The position numbers and the translations under genes were made by a program. The notes beneath the pieces are model-generated. The model searched no databases. It saw nothing but the letters and a program-made list of their open reading frames with translations, and was not told the DNA's origin. Below, one piece after another: positions 35,774-47,790 of a DNA stretch of 64,000 nucleotides (the first letter of the stretch is position 1; every line of letters begins with the position of its first letter). The DNA is taken from positions 15,210,501 through 15,274,500 of the forward strand of contig NC_079381.1 of NCBI RefSeq assembly GCF_021018895.1, read 5' to 3'. This DNA is from Seriola aureovittata (Eukaryota > Chordata > Actinopteri > Carangiformes > Carangidae).

Positions 35774-36970
35774 ATCTCAGAAGAGCGATGATCAAGAATT
35801 GCTGATTTGCATGAAGCCAAAAGTGTCACAAAGTGATCTCCAAGAGTTTAGATATCCATCAGTCTATAGTCAGGCAAACTGTCTATAAAATGGATATGAT
35901 TTAGTTGTGTGGATACTCTCTCTAGAACTGGGCGTCTGGCTAAGATGACTCCAAAAGCACAATGCATAATGATCAATAATCTCCTGCTAGTAACAACATG
36001 GAGGAAACCACTGCTCTCCAAAAAAAAAACCTCACTGCACCCCTGCAGTTTGGAAAAGGGCAGCTTGACTTTTATCAGTACTTTTTGGCATTTTGTAAGA
36101 GAAAAAAAGAAATTAAGAACAATATTACTATTGCTTATTTTCCTCAATGACACTTCAGACTATGCATATGAATATTATATATATATATGAATTTAAAAAA
36201 CACACCCACACATCAGCTGGGTAATGTTTGTTTTTTACCTTTACTTTTTACTTACTTTCCATCATTAACCCAATGTTCGTACAATGTAGTTAACTGTTAG
36301 TGGGCTCCAGGCTGCAGCATACAAAACACACCTGATGCAACGATGGACAAAGTGCAAGCTATTCGGCCGAAAACTGAACATTACATGCAAAACACTTCAC
36401 CACACTTAAAAACATTAAGCTCTCTCTGCCGTAGACACTACCCCCGGGGCCCGTTCAATACCGGGTTTTGATATCCATCCCTATTTCTAGGAAAACGTTT
36501 TATGGACTGATCAAAGTAAGGTTGAATTGTTTGGAAAGAACATGTAGCACTGTGTATGGTGGTAAAAAGGTTTCCGCATACCAACATGAAAACATCATCC
36601 CAATGGTGAAGTACAGTGGAGGGAGCTGCATGATTCAGGGCGTTGCTGCCTCTGAGCCTGGACAGTCCGACACCATCGAGGGGAAAGTAAATTACTACGT
36701 TTATCAAGGTATCCCACAGGGTAATGTGAGGGTGGCTGTATACCTGCTGAAGCCCAGTAGAAGTTGGGTGATGCAGCAGGACTATCACCCTAAACATTTT
36801 AGTAGTGGCACAGTCAGATTCCAGACTTTAACCCAGTAGAGATGTTGTAGAAGGACCTGAAAAGAGCTGTTCACATTAGAAATCCCGAGAATACAAATGG
36901 TCCAGCTCCTGGACATTGTGCAGGTCTGATCAGCAGCTTGTTTGAAGTTAGTGCCAAAGGAGGCACTTAT
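35774..36970 (+). pseudogene. Tc1-like transposase, multiply broken
   Basis: Degenerate DDE transposase. Recognisable blocks in order: the HTH region (ERxSRIADLHEA-like, about 35775-35820); TWRKPLLSKKK (about 35995-36030); after the insert, the first catalytic Asp in WTDQSKVELFG (Asp 36509-36511); HENIIPMVKYSGGS; SEPGQ; SWVMQQD with the second Asp at 36780-36782 followed by HPKH; and PDFNPVEML with the Glu at 36839-36841, then KDLKRAVH. The second Asp and the Glu are 59 nt apart, whereas DD34E spacing needs 105. About 46 nt are missing, and that deletion also shifts the frame. The first Asp is in a different frame from the second. A TAG follows PVEML. No functional protein is possible. A 119-codon ORF over the DDE region is a leftover, not a gene. 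Confidence 0.9.
36095..36490 (+). other. insert inside the Tc1 transposase, GT...AG bounded
   Basis: By comparison with the family layout, the text jumps from the ...TTTTTGGCATTTT block to ...TTTATGGACTGATCAAAG, which are normally adjacent. The intervening roughly 396 bp starts GTAAGA and ends CCCTATTTCTAG. It contains a short AT dinucleotide run, a CA-rich patch and a GGGCCCG patch. No terminal inverted repeat and no clear target duplication are visible. It could be a nested insertion whose family I do not recognise, or unrelated sequence gained by gene conversion. The intron-like ends may be coincidence. Confidence 0.55.
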
Positions 36971-37140
36971 CTTTTTCCCAGCAGCAATGTGAATGTCTAA
37001 TGGCTGTGTTTAATTAAAAGACAAAAGTTTTGTGTTTGTTTTGTGAATTGTTTGTGTGATACTGGCTTCGGGACGAGTGTTCGTCTATATTTGTGACTGT
37101 GTCATTCCAAAAGGTTCACATATTACGTCTTACCACTGTA

Positions 37141-40100
37141 CATGAATTTGTGAATGCGGGTTTATGGTATGGCAAGACATGGACAATCCTGCAAATGAAT
37201 TAGCCACTATAAATAATGAGCCTATGCTGATTTTTAAGAGTTAATTAATTTCCTGTGGGCATGGCTGTGTTGCTCCTGATTAATGATGGTAATGCCACTG
37301 GCATGCCGAGTTGGGTCCCCTGTCACCGAAGATAAATCAGTGGTGCACTGTAAGGCGTCATGCCCCAGCTGTGTCCAACATATCCACTTAAACTTGCTTC
37401 CTGACCTATAGGCCACTTGTTGGGTGACCGTGAACGTGCTTGATCATACGTCAAGTACTTTGTCACTCATGAGACAGCGGCACAGAGTAAATGACAACTG
37501 CATGCGCATAGTGGATTCCTAAGACTCAAATTTACCTTATTTTGTTAACACATATTCCATTGTGGTGATCTCCATTACTGGTATAGTAAGCACCACATGA
37601 AACATTGATTTTCTGGGTCTCAGGATACTGTTTTGAGACTTTCATTGGTAAGGATTATTCTTTACAATTTAAAAAAAAAAAAAAAGAATCATCTTTCACT
37701 CTAAACTCAACGACATGGATTATTATGGGATGAGGGAGAGGGCCAGTGCCTGATTAACAGTGCTAACGTATAACCATATAAATTCCTTGTAGACTATTAA
37801 ATATTTCTGTAACCACCAAGCAGAGGGCCTGTTACAAAGAAGACAAAAGCTGGGACTAAATCATACAAGTATTAGGTCATGTCTTGTGGGTTTGTGTGGA
37901 GCCTCAGGGAAAAGGTCCTGCCACTGTTTCACGGAAATGAATTCTGAGTCTGATATCACCAGTTCAGTATCCCTAGGAATAACTTTCATTTGGAAAGCAT
38001 ACCACAGTGCATGGCTTATATGTCCAAGGAAACAACACAGACGCAGAGGTCCAGCTGACTTTTTACACCCAGCACCTGGGTCCATGCCATAAATGGAAAT
38101 AGATCCCCACATTACAACATGGTTTCCTTGAGAATCAAGGATATTTCATACAAACTTTCAGAGCAACATTACATCAAGAAAAGCTGCTCAGTACTCAAGC
38201 CGCACATTTCCTCTGAATCCAACTGAATGATTGTGTAAGTTTTCAGACCAAGCATTGTTGTATGCTAAAGAATGTATTCAGGAAAATAGTCCCACTAGTG
38301 ATTATATAGTTTATATTATAAAATAATAAATTGGCAGAATTGGAAGGGCATGATAAATGATCATATATAGTATGGAAACAACGTTATACATGCAGAGACA
38401 GTGATGGCATAAAATGTGTCTTCCAAAGAAAGAATTTGTCAGGCATATGAGCTACATTGAAAACAGAGTACTCCATGGATGGCTTTTCAGTGCACAGTGT
38501 ATGGCCATAGAGGCAGACCACCCGTACAGATATTCACTGGCTGACACAATGCAGAGTGATCACCGGGGTGTATGAATTCAGGACAAAACTCATGCTCTCC
38601 TCTTCAACATATACTCTCTCCGCATATCCATCACTCTACAAGCTGAATTCGAAATTGCAAAAGGGCAACACAATGTTTTTAAACATTTGCAAAATATTCC
38701 TGACTCCAAAATTCATTGAGGCTCTAGCTTGCATTATTCAAAAGGCATCAAACCAGTCAACGAATGTGTCCAAGTACCACAGGAAAACCAAGCCAGTGGA
38801 AATGATTGTCACCTGCCCAGCTGGCCTGATTGAGAAACAACTGTTTCACAGGTCTGACAGTTTGACAAACAAAACGAGGTTTAAAAAATCTCCGATGTCC
38901 CACCTCACGATTTAAAGAAAAACATGTATTCACTGGCAAAGGTCAATGGGAAACTGAACCAAACACAGCTGTGGCGGAGCCCCGATGGTGCTGTCATGTT
39001 TTCTATGAGGACTGAGTTGCTACATTTGACCAGTGATGGCACATTGAAGCCAAAAGCTGGTCACATAATATACGATTCTGTGTATAAAAGAAAGAAAAAA
39101 AAAAAGAAAAATTAAAACAGGGTGCTCATGGATTCTCGAGTGAAGATCAAGTGCTGCAATGAACGGTATTTATCTTTAAGACTAGACTTGGTTTCTTCAA
39201 ATATTAAACAATTATAATTATTGAATTTTGAAATCTAAAGCCCTCAAAGCATGAATTAACTGAGCTAATTAACAATGTAATTATATAAACCATTGAAACT
39301 GAATATAAATAAATGCTGCTAATATTCCATAACTCTTCCTAGTTGGTCTCCAACCATCCCTGATGTCCTCAACACCCTGTCCACCTTCTTGTGAACTGCA
39401 TACAAAACTCTAAAGACCTTAATCCTTCCTAATTCCTCTCTTTTGTTTTTCCCTGCTTTCTAGATAAACAAATAAGAGGGGAATCGGGGTCAACTTGGCA
39501 TGGTATAGTTTATTAGCGTAAGAGGCTTATCATCAGCATATGAACCCAGTTCCAATATTACTCAGTACTGCATAAGCTTTCAGCTTTGGATACTGACTAC
39601 ACTGACAATGAAAATGAAAACTAAAAAGAAGATTATGAAAAGCTGCAGAGGACCATAGAGACTTCAGCAGCATGGTTGATAGAAAGTGACAGAAACATCA
39701 TGAAAAGTTCATGCAACAAGTACAGAGGAAGGACGACTATGCTACTATGAATATTCACAGCGACATCTGTTCTGGGGGAGGAACTGTGAAAATATCTGTC
39801 ACATATTCAGTGCAGGCGATGAATCTAGGATTATCCTCGTCTCATGCCAACCTGCTTCATTACAGCTGATAGTAAATAATTGGTATTGAAGGGAAATATG
39901 AATTCATATCTATTCATCTAGCTCCTAACAGTCTTAAGGTCATTCGATCTCTACTCTTCCTCTACAGCTCTTCACTTGTTGTATCGATGATTATTTGTCA
40001 TGGTGCCAATGAGCATGCCTGTACAATTAGAGCAATATTTCCGTTTACAGTCCGCCTTTGTCCCGTCCATTTGAATTGTTACAGTATGTGGCAGTTTATA

Positions 40101-40374
40101 AGATGTTTCTACTGCAACTTTTAGCAGTTAGCAGCAACCATATTCCAGTGCCATGTTTGAGAGCAACTGTTTTGGTTTGATGGTACACGAGAAAAAAACG
40201 AATTACAACCTCTGTAACAGCTGTATGGGGCTCTGTACGTACCAGGAAAAAAAAAAAATTCCTTTATTGATCAAAAATGCACCAAAAATATTCTTAAGTC
40301 TTAAAGCTAGTCTTAAAACTTACAATTATGCTCTATACAGTGGTCATTAGTCTTAGCTGTACTTTGTTAGCCTT
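37141..40374. other. intronic stretch without genes
   Basis: Includes a 119-codon plus-strand ORF (38556-38915) with mixed composition but no homologue I recognise and no splice support. Otherwise unremarkable, with A runs at 37671 and 39095. Confidence 0.5.
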
Positions 40375-40530
40375 CAGCAGCACTTAGGCTGAGCTGAATG
40401 CTAGCATGGTAACATATTGCATATAAGGTTAATAAGCTAATGTTAAGTATGTTAACACTAGCATGCTACTGTAGCATTTACCTTAAACTACAGCTGAGGC
40501 TGATGGGAATTCATTCAGTCATTAGTTTTA
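40375..40530. repeat. dispersed percomorph repeat (GCTAGCATG / GAGGCTGATGGGAA type)
   Basis: Contains GGCTGAGCTGAATGCTAGCA, repeated TTAACA/GCTAAT/GCATGCTA words, and ACAGCTGAGGCTGATGGGAA followed by TCATTAGTTTT. I recognise this order from a very common interspersed repeat of spiny-rayed fishes. Its class is not settled by this copy, and no terminal repeats are visible. The boundaries are approximate. Confidence 0.6.
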
Positions 40531-40641
40531 GTGTTTAACTTCCTGTTTAAGTTAAGACTGACCTTATTCTAAAAGTTTTAAAATAAATATAAAACATTTA
40601 AATATGTTGTTTTTTTTGTTTTGTTTTTTTAAATTGTGGAC

Positions 40642-40678
40642 AAATATTAATAATAATGATAATAATAATAACAATAAG
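40642..40678 (+). repeat. imperfect (AAT)n microsatellite
   Basis: AAT/GAT/AAC trinucleotide units of about 12 copies. Confidence 0.9.
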
Positions 40679-41437
40679 ACCAAAACCAGCAGTGTGTAAG
40701 TTCATCTCAGTATTTCATGACTTCCATGCAGTAGCCTACATTCTTTCATACTAAATACATAAATCTTTAAAAGCAGGCCACAATTGTTGCTTAAACAGAA
40801 GTAAACAGGACAGTTGCTGGAGATACAGTATTTCCAGCTGCAGATTAATGCAAATTCGGTGCACTAACAAGTATTTACAGCATCAGGAGCAGTGTATTTT
40901 TTAATGACTCAAAATAAACTATAGTTCCCGCGTTCCTCAAAGTGAAGAAATAAGTCACCCAGTGCAACACTGTGGCTTCATGTAGTATGGGTTTTTATTA
41001 GCACACAGGAACATGATACAGTATAGCAGGCTTTAGCTATAGTATGGACATTTATTAAATAATAAATGTATTGTTGGGTTTGGTCTTTTTAAAATTTCAC
41101 CCTGGTAACTAAAGACATTAAGCTTTGACACTTTTCATTCGTTTCTAGACGCTGTGCGAAGAACGAAGCTTCTTATGTTGTAATTTTTTTCTTTTGTTTT
41201 TTCTGTGTCAAATTAAACTTTTTCCATTCCACTCACCCACTTTACTTACACACAGTGTTACCTTTCAGGTAAACAATTTTAGACAGGTTATGCTTCGAAC
41301 CATTCACACCACCAGGGCTGTCATGTGGACGGCCACATGAGGGAGGAAAATTTTGACAGCCTGCTCCATTTACCAGAAAAGAGAAAAGTGCATGTCTTTA
41401 TGATAATTAAGCACTCAAAAAGCCATGCTGACGCAGA

Positions 41438-41469
41438 CAGCCAGCCAGCCTGCCTGCCTGCCTGCCTGC
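41438..41469 (+). repeat. (CAGC)n-(CTGC)n tetranucleotide repeat
   Basis: CAGCCAGCCAGC passes into four to five CTGC units. The two halves are partly complementary in reverse, so a short hairpin is possible. Confidence 0.93.
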
Positions 41470-42894
41470 ACGCTGCATCGGATAGATGTTTCATATTAAA
41501 TGTGCTGACTTACAAAGACACTTTCACCTGAAGAACTCAGCAGCAGACAGTGGTCTCAGAGCGGAGTTGCATGAGGGCAATTCAGCACTGATTGGAGGTG
41601 AATGACTGAGGTTGTGAAGTAGACTGCTCAGGAAATATTTCAGATATTCCCCAAGGGTTCTCAAAAATGTATTTGTGTGTAAATGTTCTTCTGTGTGTTG
41701 TGCATACAAATCAAATATAAATCAAGGGGGAACTTTTCACCTGCTTCTCACTCACTCACATTTTCAAAAAGGAGAGAGGCCGAAACACTCAGGAGTAGTT
41801 TCGCTGAGTAACAACAGTACAGTATTCAATGAATGGTTTTCATTCCAAGGCATCAGGCAAAGTCCACTTGTTTGTACCATCAAATTAAAGGGGAAAAAAA
41901 AAAAAAAAACGAGGAAAAGATCATTTTGTGTAGGTGAGTGTGCCAGTTTTCTAAAGAGGTGAGGTGAGTAGAGTGAGAAGACACAAGGGAAAAAGAATGG
42001 CAGAGAATAACTGTTCAAGAACAGCGAGTCACTCAGCCACAATGGGAAATCTCTTAAAGGTTCCAATTCTTTGTCTGGCCTCCAATGTCTCTATCATCCC
42101 ACTTTGGCCTGCTATTGCAGCATGATATCTTCTTCTGTTTTTTTTTTTTTTCTTTCGGCCAACAGTCTCTTGGAGATGTGGTTCTTTGTTAATGGCAGAC
42201 AGCAGGCCCCACCAGCCAAGGTGGCTAAGTGGTCTGGCAGAGAAATGGAAACAATAGAGAGACATTGCATACAGTCTTTTTAGCATGGAAAAGCATGGGC
42301 TGTAGCATAAGCGGGTTTAGTTCTAGGCTATGAAAACAAACAATGCCATACTTGGGAGGAAGCATGCTGTATTGCATTTGTCACTCACCCATAAAGACTC
42401 ACTTCCTCAATATACACCTATCATTTAAAGCACAGTTGAAGTATGAATTTTGAAAAGGTTTTGTGTTTGCATCATAAACGTATGCTTTCCGATTAGTTTC
42501 TCTTATAGAAATATAACCACAAACATGTACTTGTGCTTCTACACTGTAGGACAAGCACACCACAGGATAGCACACTCCAGCACGCTTTTAAGTACAAGCA
42601 AATCCAAACACAGCCAAAAGATGTTAAAAGGAGGCTCTAATAACCCTCTGACTTTACACAGTGTTATTCATGTAGCGATCACATCAAAAAAAGTTACCCC
42701 TGGTGTGCTCTCCTGCTGGCATCCTCACGGCACAAAAAAAAACAAAAAAAACACACACGTTTGATAGCTTAATATCTTGGGTGAAATCTTTTATGTAACA
42801 GAATCCATTTAGGATATCCAAATAATTCCAGTGAACAGTATGTAATTGATTTAGTTTCTGTGTTTGAAAAATCAACTTTCTTACTCCTATGCAA

Positions 42895-43240
42895 ACAAAT
42901 CCGACGCGCCACACGCATCAGTCAGACAACTGTGCGCTCATAGAAGATCACTAGCACCACTCATCTACCCTCGACCACATACTAGCCTCTGTCAGTCCGC
43001 GTTAGTTCTCTGAATTCGACCCCGTGTGTTCTTTCCCGAGCACCAGCACCTCCCACGGAGCAAGCGCGCGGAGTCTGAGATGTAATCTCCTCTGCTTTCC
43101 TTTCCACAGTTGTCCCCCCCATTGTGCCACGGCCCTGTGTTTTTGAATCCAAGGTAAACCTGCCTCCATGTGGTTTCTCCACCACTGATTGTGATCAAAG
43201 GTCTGTAAGTGGCTTTCTATCTCACCTGGATTCACTTGAC
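42895..43240. other. local CpG-richer, GC-richer patch
   Basis: A stretch with several CpGs (CCGACGCGCCACACGC, AGCAAGCGCGCGGAGTC, GTCCGCGTTAG) in an otherwise CpG-poor intron. On the plus strand, TTTCCTTTCCACAG at 43097-43110 and CCAAGGTAAACC near 43150 bracket a roughly 43-base exon-like segment. On the minus strand, GAATCCAGGTGAGATAG near 43226 is a good donor, and a 77-codon frame is open. It may be an alternative promoter or first exon of astn2, or chance. I cannot choose. Confidence 0.25.
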
Positions 43241-44540
43241 AGGTACATTAATTTGTATCTGAGCCAAAGCCGGTTTCAAATGAGGAGACGTAGGCGTACG
43301 TGATGGATGAGCTGATGAAACACCATACGTGCCCATGCGAGTGCCTTTGTGTGTTTACGTATGTGTGCGTGTCCAATGAAGCCTAATGATTCAGTGTGAT
43401 GAGATGGGTTGATTCTTCTTGCATCACCATGGACTTACTGCCCCGTGGAGTGAAACTGTGACATGTATTTTTTTTTTTTTTTAGATGTAAGCATTCTTTT
43501 TCTCTGTTCTATTTCCTGCAACTTTGCCGTAAGCAGAGCTGCAGTGTCCATAGCTGCTGACTCACACAGACATAAAATAACTGTCATATCTACAAAAAAA
43601 AAAAGACTGTTGAGGTTGAAACAGCAAATGCTGTCCCGTTTGTTTTTGTTCTTCTTGAAAGCGTACAGAAAACTGGTTACCTTTTCTCACTTAAGTTTAT
43701 GCTGTTTTTTTTTTTATGTCAGAGTGGGTGATATATCACTTTACTGCCATATGACCGTATAGCATTTCCATCAATAGTCTAATACAGCCAGATACGTAAA
43801 GATATAGATAGGCTGGTATAACTGGTAAAATATCCTATCTGATTGCTGACAAATTTATGTGGCCTCACAGTGTAAACTCATATCGCCAACCCCCGTCATG
43901 CAATATGATAAATCAAGAATCAGCCCACTTTCGTATGTGGCCAGTCTTCTGTTTTCCTGCATGGATTCATGGTCAGACCACATCTATTAAACAGGCCTTC
44001 GCTGCTCTGAGACTGCATCACATGACCATAACAGACGGCCTCTGTCAGATGTCATTAGCCAGCAACTCTGTTTCCTTTAGACAGCAGACAGTGTAAAGAC
44101 GCACACACGGCAAGGGGAAGAGACACAGGCACCAGAAGCCACGAGCACGCAGAATAAATGCACATGCAGTCACTGGCACAGCTGCTGTTTTCCTGCCAAC
44201 GACCAGGAACCTGTCTCACACAGCAGGAACATTAAGTTGGCTGAATAACTTTTTTCTTTTCTTTTTTTTTTTCAACTTAACAGTCCAAGGTCCTGATTTG
44301 ACAGAGGCACGGCTTTTACTCATAAAATTTACCCAGGTATCTGCTTTGTACGATGAGCCCTCAGGTGTTCACAGACACAAAAACACACACACACACACAG
44401 TCTTAACTCTTAACATTTTTCCATCTCTATGATAAATGCCTCTAAGGTAACGCCTTTGGAAATATAGCTCAAGGTAAGATAAGTGTGTGTGAAAGTATTT
44501 CTCCCAGCAATGAAAAATAAACTTTGGACAGCGCTAACAA

Positions 44541-44578
44541 CTTTTCTTTCTTTCTTTCTTTTTTTTTTTTTTTTTTTA
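44541..44578 (+). repeat. (TTTC)n and poly-T tract
   Basis: CTTTTCTTTCTTTCTTTC followed by a run of about 20 T. A polypyrimidine stretch upstream of the GT array. Confidence 0.95.
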
Positions 44579-44608
44579 ATTGCTCATAACATTTGCAGAC
44601 TTTTGTGC

Positions 44609-44610
<2 letters not shown>

Positions 44611-44668
<58 letters not shown>
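44611..44668 (+). repeat. (GT)29 microsatellite
   Basis: Perfect 58-base GT array, the longest dinucleotide repeat in the window. It lies 33 bases after a TTTC/poly-T tract. Likely polymorphic; alternating purine-pyrimidine DNA of this length can adopt Z-form. Spurious Val/Cys ORFs run through it. Confidence 0.97.
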
Positions 44669-44671
<3 letters not shown>

Positions 44672-47077
44672 GCCGATTTTAAAATGCATGTAAGCACACT
44701 GCGCTCAAGCATTTAGTCAAGTGCCAGGCAGCTGACTAAAGCGGATGTTGACCACTTGGATTGTCCCCACTTTGGCTCTAGCGATTGTTTTGGCTGCATC
44801 CCTCTCCTTCTGCTCTGCACGCTGTGTTGTTGCCTCCTCAAGATCCCTCCACAATGAAAAGTGAACATTTTTATTCAGTTAATAAGACGTGTGCATATTA
44901 AGATCCCCCACACGTTTCCACTGGAACATGTTTCCCTGAATAAATCTGACCTTACACAGTAATGAATTTTGTGCCACTGAAGAGATCAGTTTCTGGATTA
45001 TCAAAAGACGCAGCCCAAGCTTATATCCAAGGTGGAGACGCACACAGAAATGATAATCAAGTTGTGACAGTTTCGAGGCCCGACACTCACATCATGCCCA
45101 AACAAATCTCTCGAACACATCTCGAACACAGAATTAAGGAATCATAATGATTCCTGATGTTTATGTGCCAACTTGTTGCAGGATCATTATCGGTATCACC
45201 AGGCTGAGCAAAGAGCAGGATGAAGAAAATGGTTAAATACACATCAGCGTTGATTGATGCTGAGCATTTTCAGATGCTTCACATGATGATGGGCTTGGTC
45301 ATTAGATCATCTTTCTTTTGAACAAATAGTTTTTAGAGTCAATTTAGACTGACAAAATGCCTCAATCAATAGTCCAGATAACATGAGACCACTTCATCCT
45401 AGTGACGGGAGCTATATCCATTGCATTAGCTAAACAAAGTGTCACATATACTGCATGTTGGAAACTGTGAAAAGCAATGATTTAAAAAATAAATAAATAA
45501 AAAAATTCCATCCACACATTACACAAATCCAAGTCAACATTCAAATGAAGCAAATGTTTGCAATGCATTGACAAACTGACAGGAAACAAATTGTTATGAT
45601 TTTCGCTGACATGAAACACCCATAACCAAGCTCCCATTAGCTCCCTAATCACAGAAACATACACATGCATACCGCATATGCATGACAAATATGTAACAAA
45701 ATGTTGTCCAAGAGATCTTATATATGTACTGTATGTGTATGCAGCTGTGTGAGTGAGAGAAAGAAAGACAGAGATAAATACACTAAAACCATCAGTAGTG
45801 TAGTCAATGGCCCAATTTCACGGTAGCAAGGACAAAGAAGCCAAGGTTTTAAATAAACCTGAGCACAGTTAAAGGCCGAGCCAAGATCCTGTGAATGAGG
45901 GCAACTTAAAGGATCACTTCAAACTAAATCACAAAAAAAAAAAAAAAACATTTACTCACTATGTCTTTGTGGTATCAAGTCATGTTGTTAGTTTTTGATT
46001 TATGTATATTGGCTTTATCTAAATTCTGAGAAATCTGACACTGACACTTGCTGCTATCAATGAACAATTAAGCAGAATGGAATTAAATTGTGCTGCTCAA
46101 AGCACTGAAAATGTATGACTGAAAAACTAATGAACAACTTTCTGGATCCTTTGGATAATTCCCAGATCTCAATGTCAACGGTTTTCCTTGGACTTATTTG
46201 AAATTAAAACAGTTTTCAGCACAGGAAAAAAAAAAAAAAAAAAGTGATTCAGTTCCATTGTAGTTGGGTAGCGCCAGAATTTCTCTGAAGATAACAAAAA
46301 CCTCCATGACTAAATACAACGAAGGGTAAGTAATAAACCTGATGACCCATGTGAACAATTCTTTAAGCTTAGTTATCTCAATCTGTTAAGGACTTGCGTG
46401 GAATTACACAGTCTCATTGAAATAAATGAGAATTTCATAACATGAGCTGCATGGCCTCAAATAATCTGAGACACAACTACACTGAGCAAAGTTCTCATTT
46501 GATTCTTCTTGGTGTTTGGCTGTTTCTCCTGATAATCTGATTGTGGTGTTATTGCAAAGTGAAACATGAGCTGTTCCGTCACAAATGCTGACTCTGAAGA
46601 ATTTTTTCCATTTCCTATTTCTCTACAGAGAGGGAGATCTCCAGTCCTGAAACCACATCCGCTCGAGTGAGTTAGAGAAGTCCTGTATTTAAATGGCTTG
46701 AGACAGGACAGCTTAGCCGAGCTGAAATGAAATGTGTTGGCAGAACTGTCCTCTGCTGAAAAAACACGGGTCTTGTGTTGCCACTGTCCATTTAAAGGGG
46801 CTAAGTAGATGTTCTTATACTGTGTAGCCATGGTAGTTCATTTTGTTTAGTCATTTGAAAAGCCACAATTTGTTTTCAACCTGTAATTTTTTCAACAAAG
46901 CGAAGGCTTTTGAAGGATCCCTTTTGAAACTACGAGTTAAATTAACACATTATAGGCAGAAAATGCTCCCCTGGGAGATATTAATATCTCAAGGGAGAAG
47001 AAAAAGAGAAACATACGCAAACATTAATTTTTCTAGCCCTTTGTTGGATATCATCAATCACCTTCTTGAGAATATGA

Positions 47078-47104
47078 GTATATATATATATATATGTATG
47101 TATG

Positions 47105-47152
<48 letters not shown>
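47078..47152. repeat. (TA)n / (TATG)n microsatellite
   Basis: A compound array: TA units, then about three GTAT units, then about 20 TA units, flanked by TGAGTATA on both sides. Likely unstable and prone to cruciform extrusion. Confidence 0.95.
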
Positions 47153-47154
<2 letters not shown>

Positions 47155-47263
47155 TATAATAAATGCTCCTTGTCACAACTTGGACGAGGTCACCACTCTA
47201 GACCTCTAAATTATGCAGCACCCTCTAAGCCATGTAGAGTGTGAAAGGAAAGCTGTTATATAC

Positions 47264-47289
47264 AAAAAAAAAAAAAAAAAAAAAAAAAA
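47264..47289 (+). repeat. A26 homopolymer
   Basis: Pure A run downstream of the TA array. The 100 bases before it (CTTGGACGAGG, CCACTCTAGACC) show no known gene or retroposon. Confidence 0.95.
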
Positions 47290-47568
47290 TGGCATTACAA
47301 ATGTAGATGTAGGAACTTGGCAGTCTGTGGTAGTTGCTTGGAACCAGCAGGAGTCTCATATTAAGGCAGAATTCTCCATGTGACGTTGCAAAAAGCATCA
47401 GTATTGTTAGCCTCTATTCTGAGGCGTAGAGGTGAGGAATAGCACTTTTATCCAAACAGCATTCACAGGCCAGTGTTTTGGATTGTACAGCCAAACTAAA
47501 AATCACTGATAAACTGAACAGAACCAGAGGTCATCACTGGCAAGATTTATCCATCATATACAACTACA

Positions 47569-47790
47569 GCCATGTTCGAAATCACTTCCTCATTGATTGA
47601 TTCACTACTCTTTCTATAACAAACATTCAGTTCTCTCTATGGTGATCAGTGAATTGAGATTTCAGACACTTATGAATCATCACCTCTTGCGTCATCAACA
47701 ACCGGTGTAGTGTTGCAGGAATGTAAATTTTGGCATCTGGCAATGCCACACATTGCACGGTGGGAATGTTAGCAGAAAGTCTTGGTGCTC
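47569..47790. repeat. probable nonautonomous DNA-transposon fragment
   Basis: TGTTCGAAATCACTTCCTCA at the left, and TTGAGATTTCAGACACTTAT about 75 bases on, form a degenerate inverted pair. They are followed by ACAACCGGTGTAGTGTTGCA, GGCAATGCCACACATTGCAC and GGTGGGAATGTTAGCAGAAA. I associate this order with a common teleost repeat (TTCGGAAATC...ATTTCGGACAC type). The right end is not visible; similar material may continue to about 48060. Confidence 0.45.

Larger units (their letters stand above)
35414..37138 (+). mobile_element. Tc1/mariner-superfamily DNA transposon, dead copy
   Basis: Both ends are present and flanked by TA, the target duplication of this superfamily. The left end reads CAGTGGCAAGAAAAAGTAAA. 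The right end, reverse-complemented, begins CAGTGGTAAGACGTAATATG, so the termini match only partly after decay. The interior follows the teleost Tc1 layout: a 5' spacer, a helix-turn-helix coding start after an A20 run at 35753-35772, the DDE domain, and a 3' spacer. At 1725 bp it is longer than a usual fish Tc1 copy; about 400 bp of the excess is an interruption at 36095-36490. The decay of the termini and coding region implies an old insertion. Confidence 0.9.
43241..47568. other. intronic stretch without genes
   Basis: Dominated by simple repeats (T and A runs near 43468, 43708, 45932 and 46226, the CA run at 44383-44399, the GT array, the TA array). A 124-codon minus-strand ORF (46457-46831) has no recognisable motif. 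Confidence 0.5.

Noticed and set aside
36468..36839. 123-codon plus-strand ORF
   Set aside because: It is the frameshifted remainder of the Tc1 transposase: it lacks the first catalytic Asp in frame and loses the Glu by deletion.
35401..37140. Intact autonomous Tc1 element
   Set aside because: Termini differ, transposase has stops, frameshifts, a core deletion and an insert.
38556..38915. 119-codon plus-strand ORF
   Set aside because: Mixed composition but no family and no gene signals; length expected by chance in 64 kb.
44483..44716. ORF with Val-Cys repeats
   Set aside because: Direct translation of the GT microsatellite.
46457..46831. 124-codon minus-strand ORF
   Set aside because: No domain, no splice signals, no codon-like bias.
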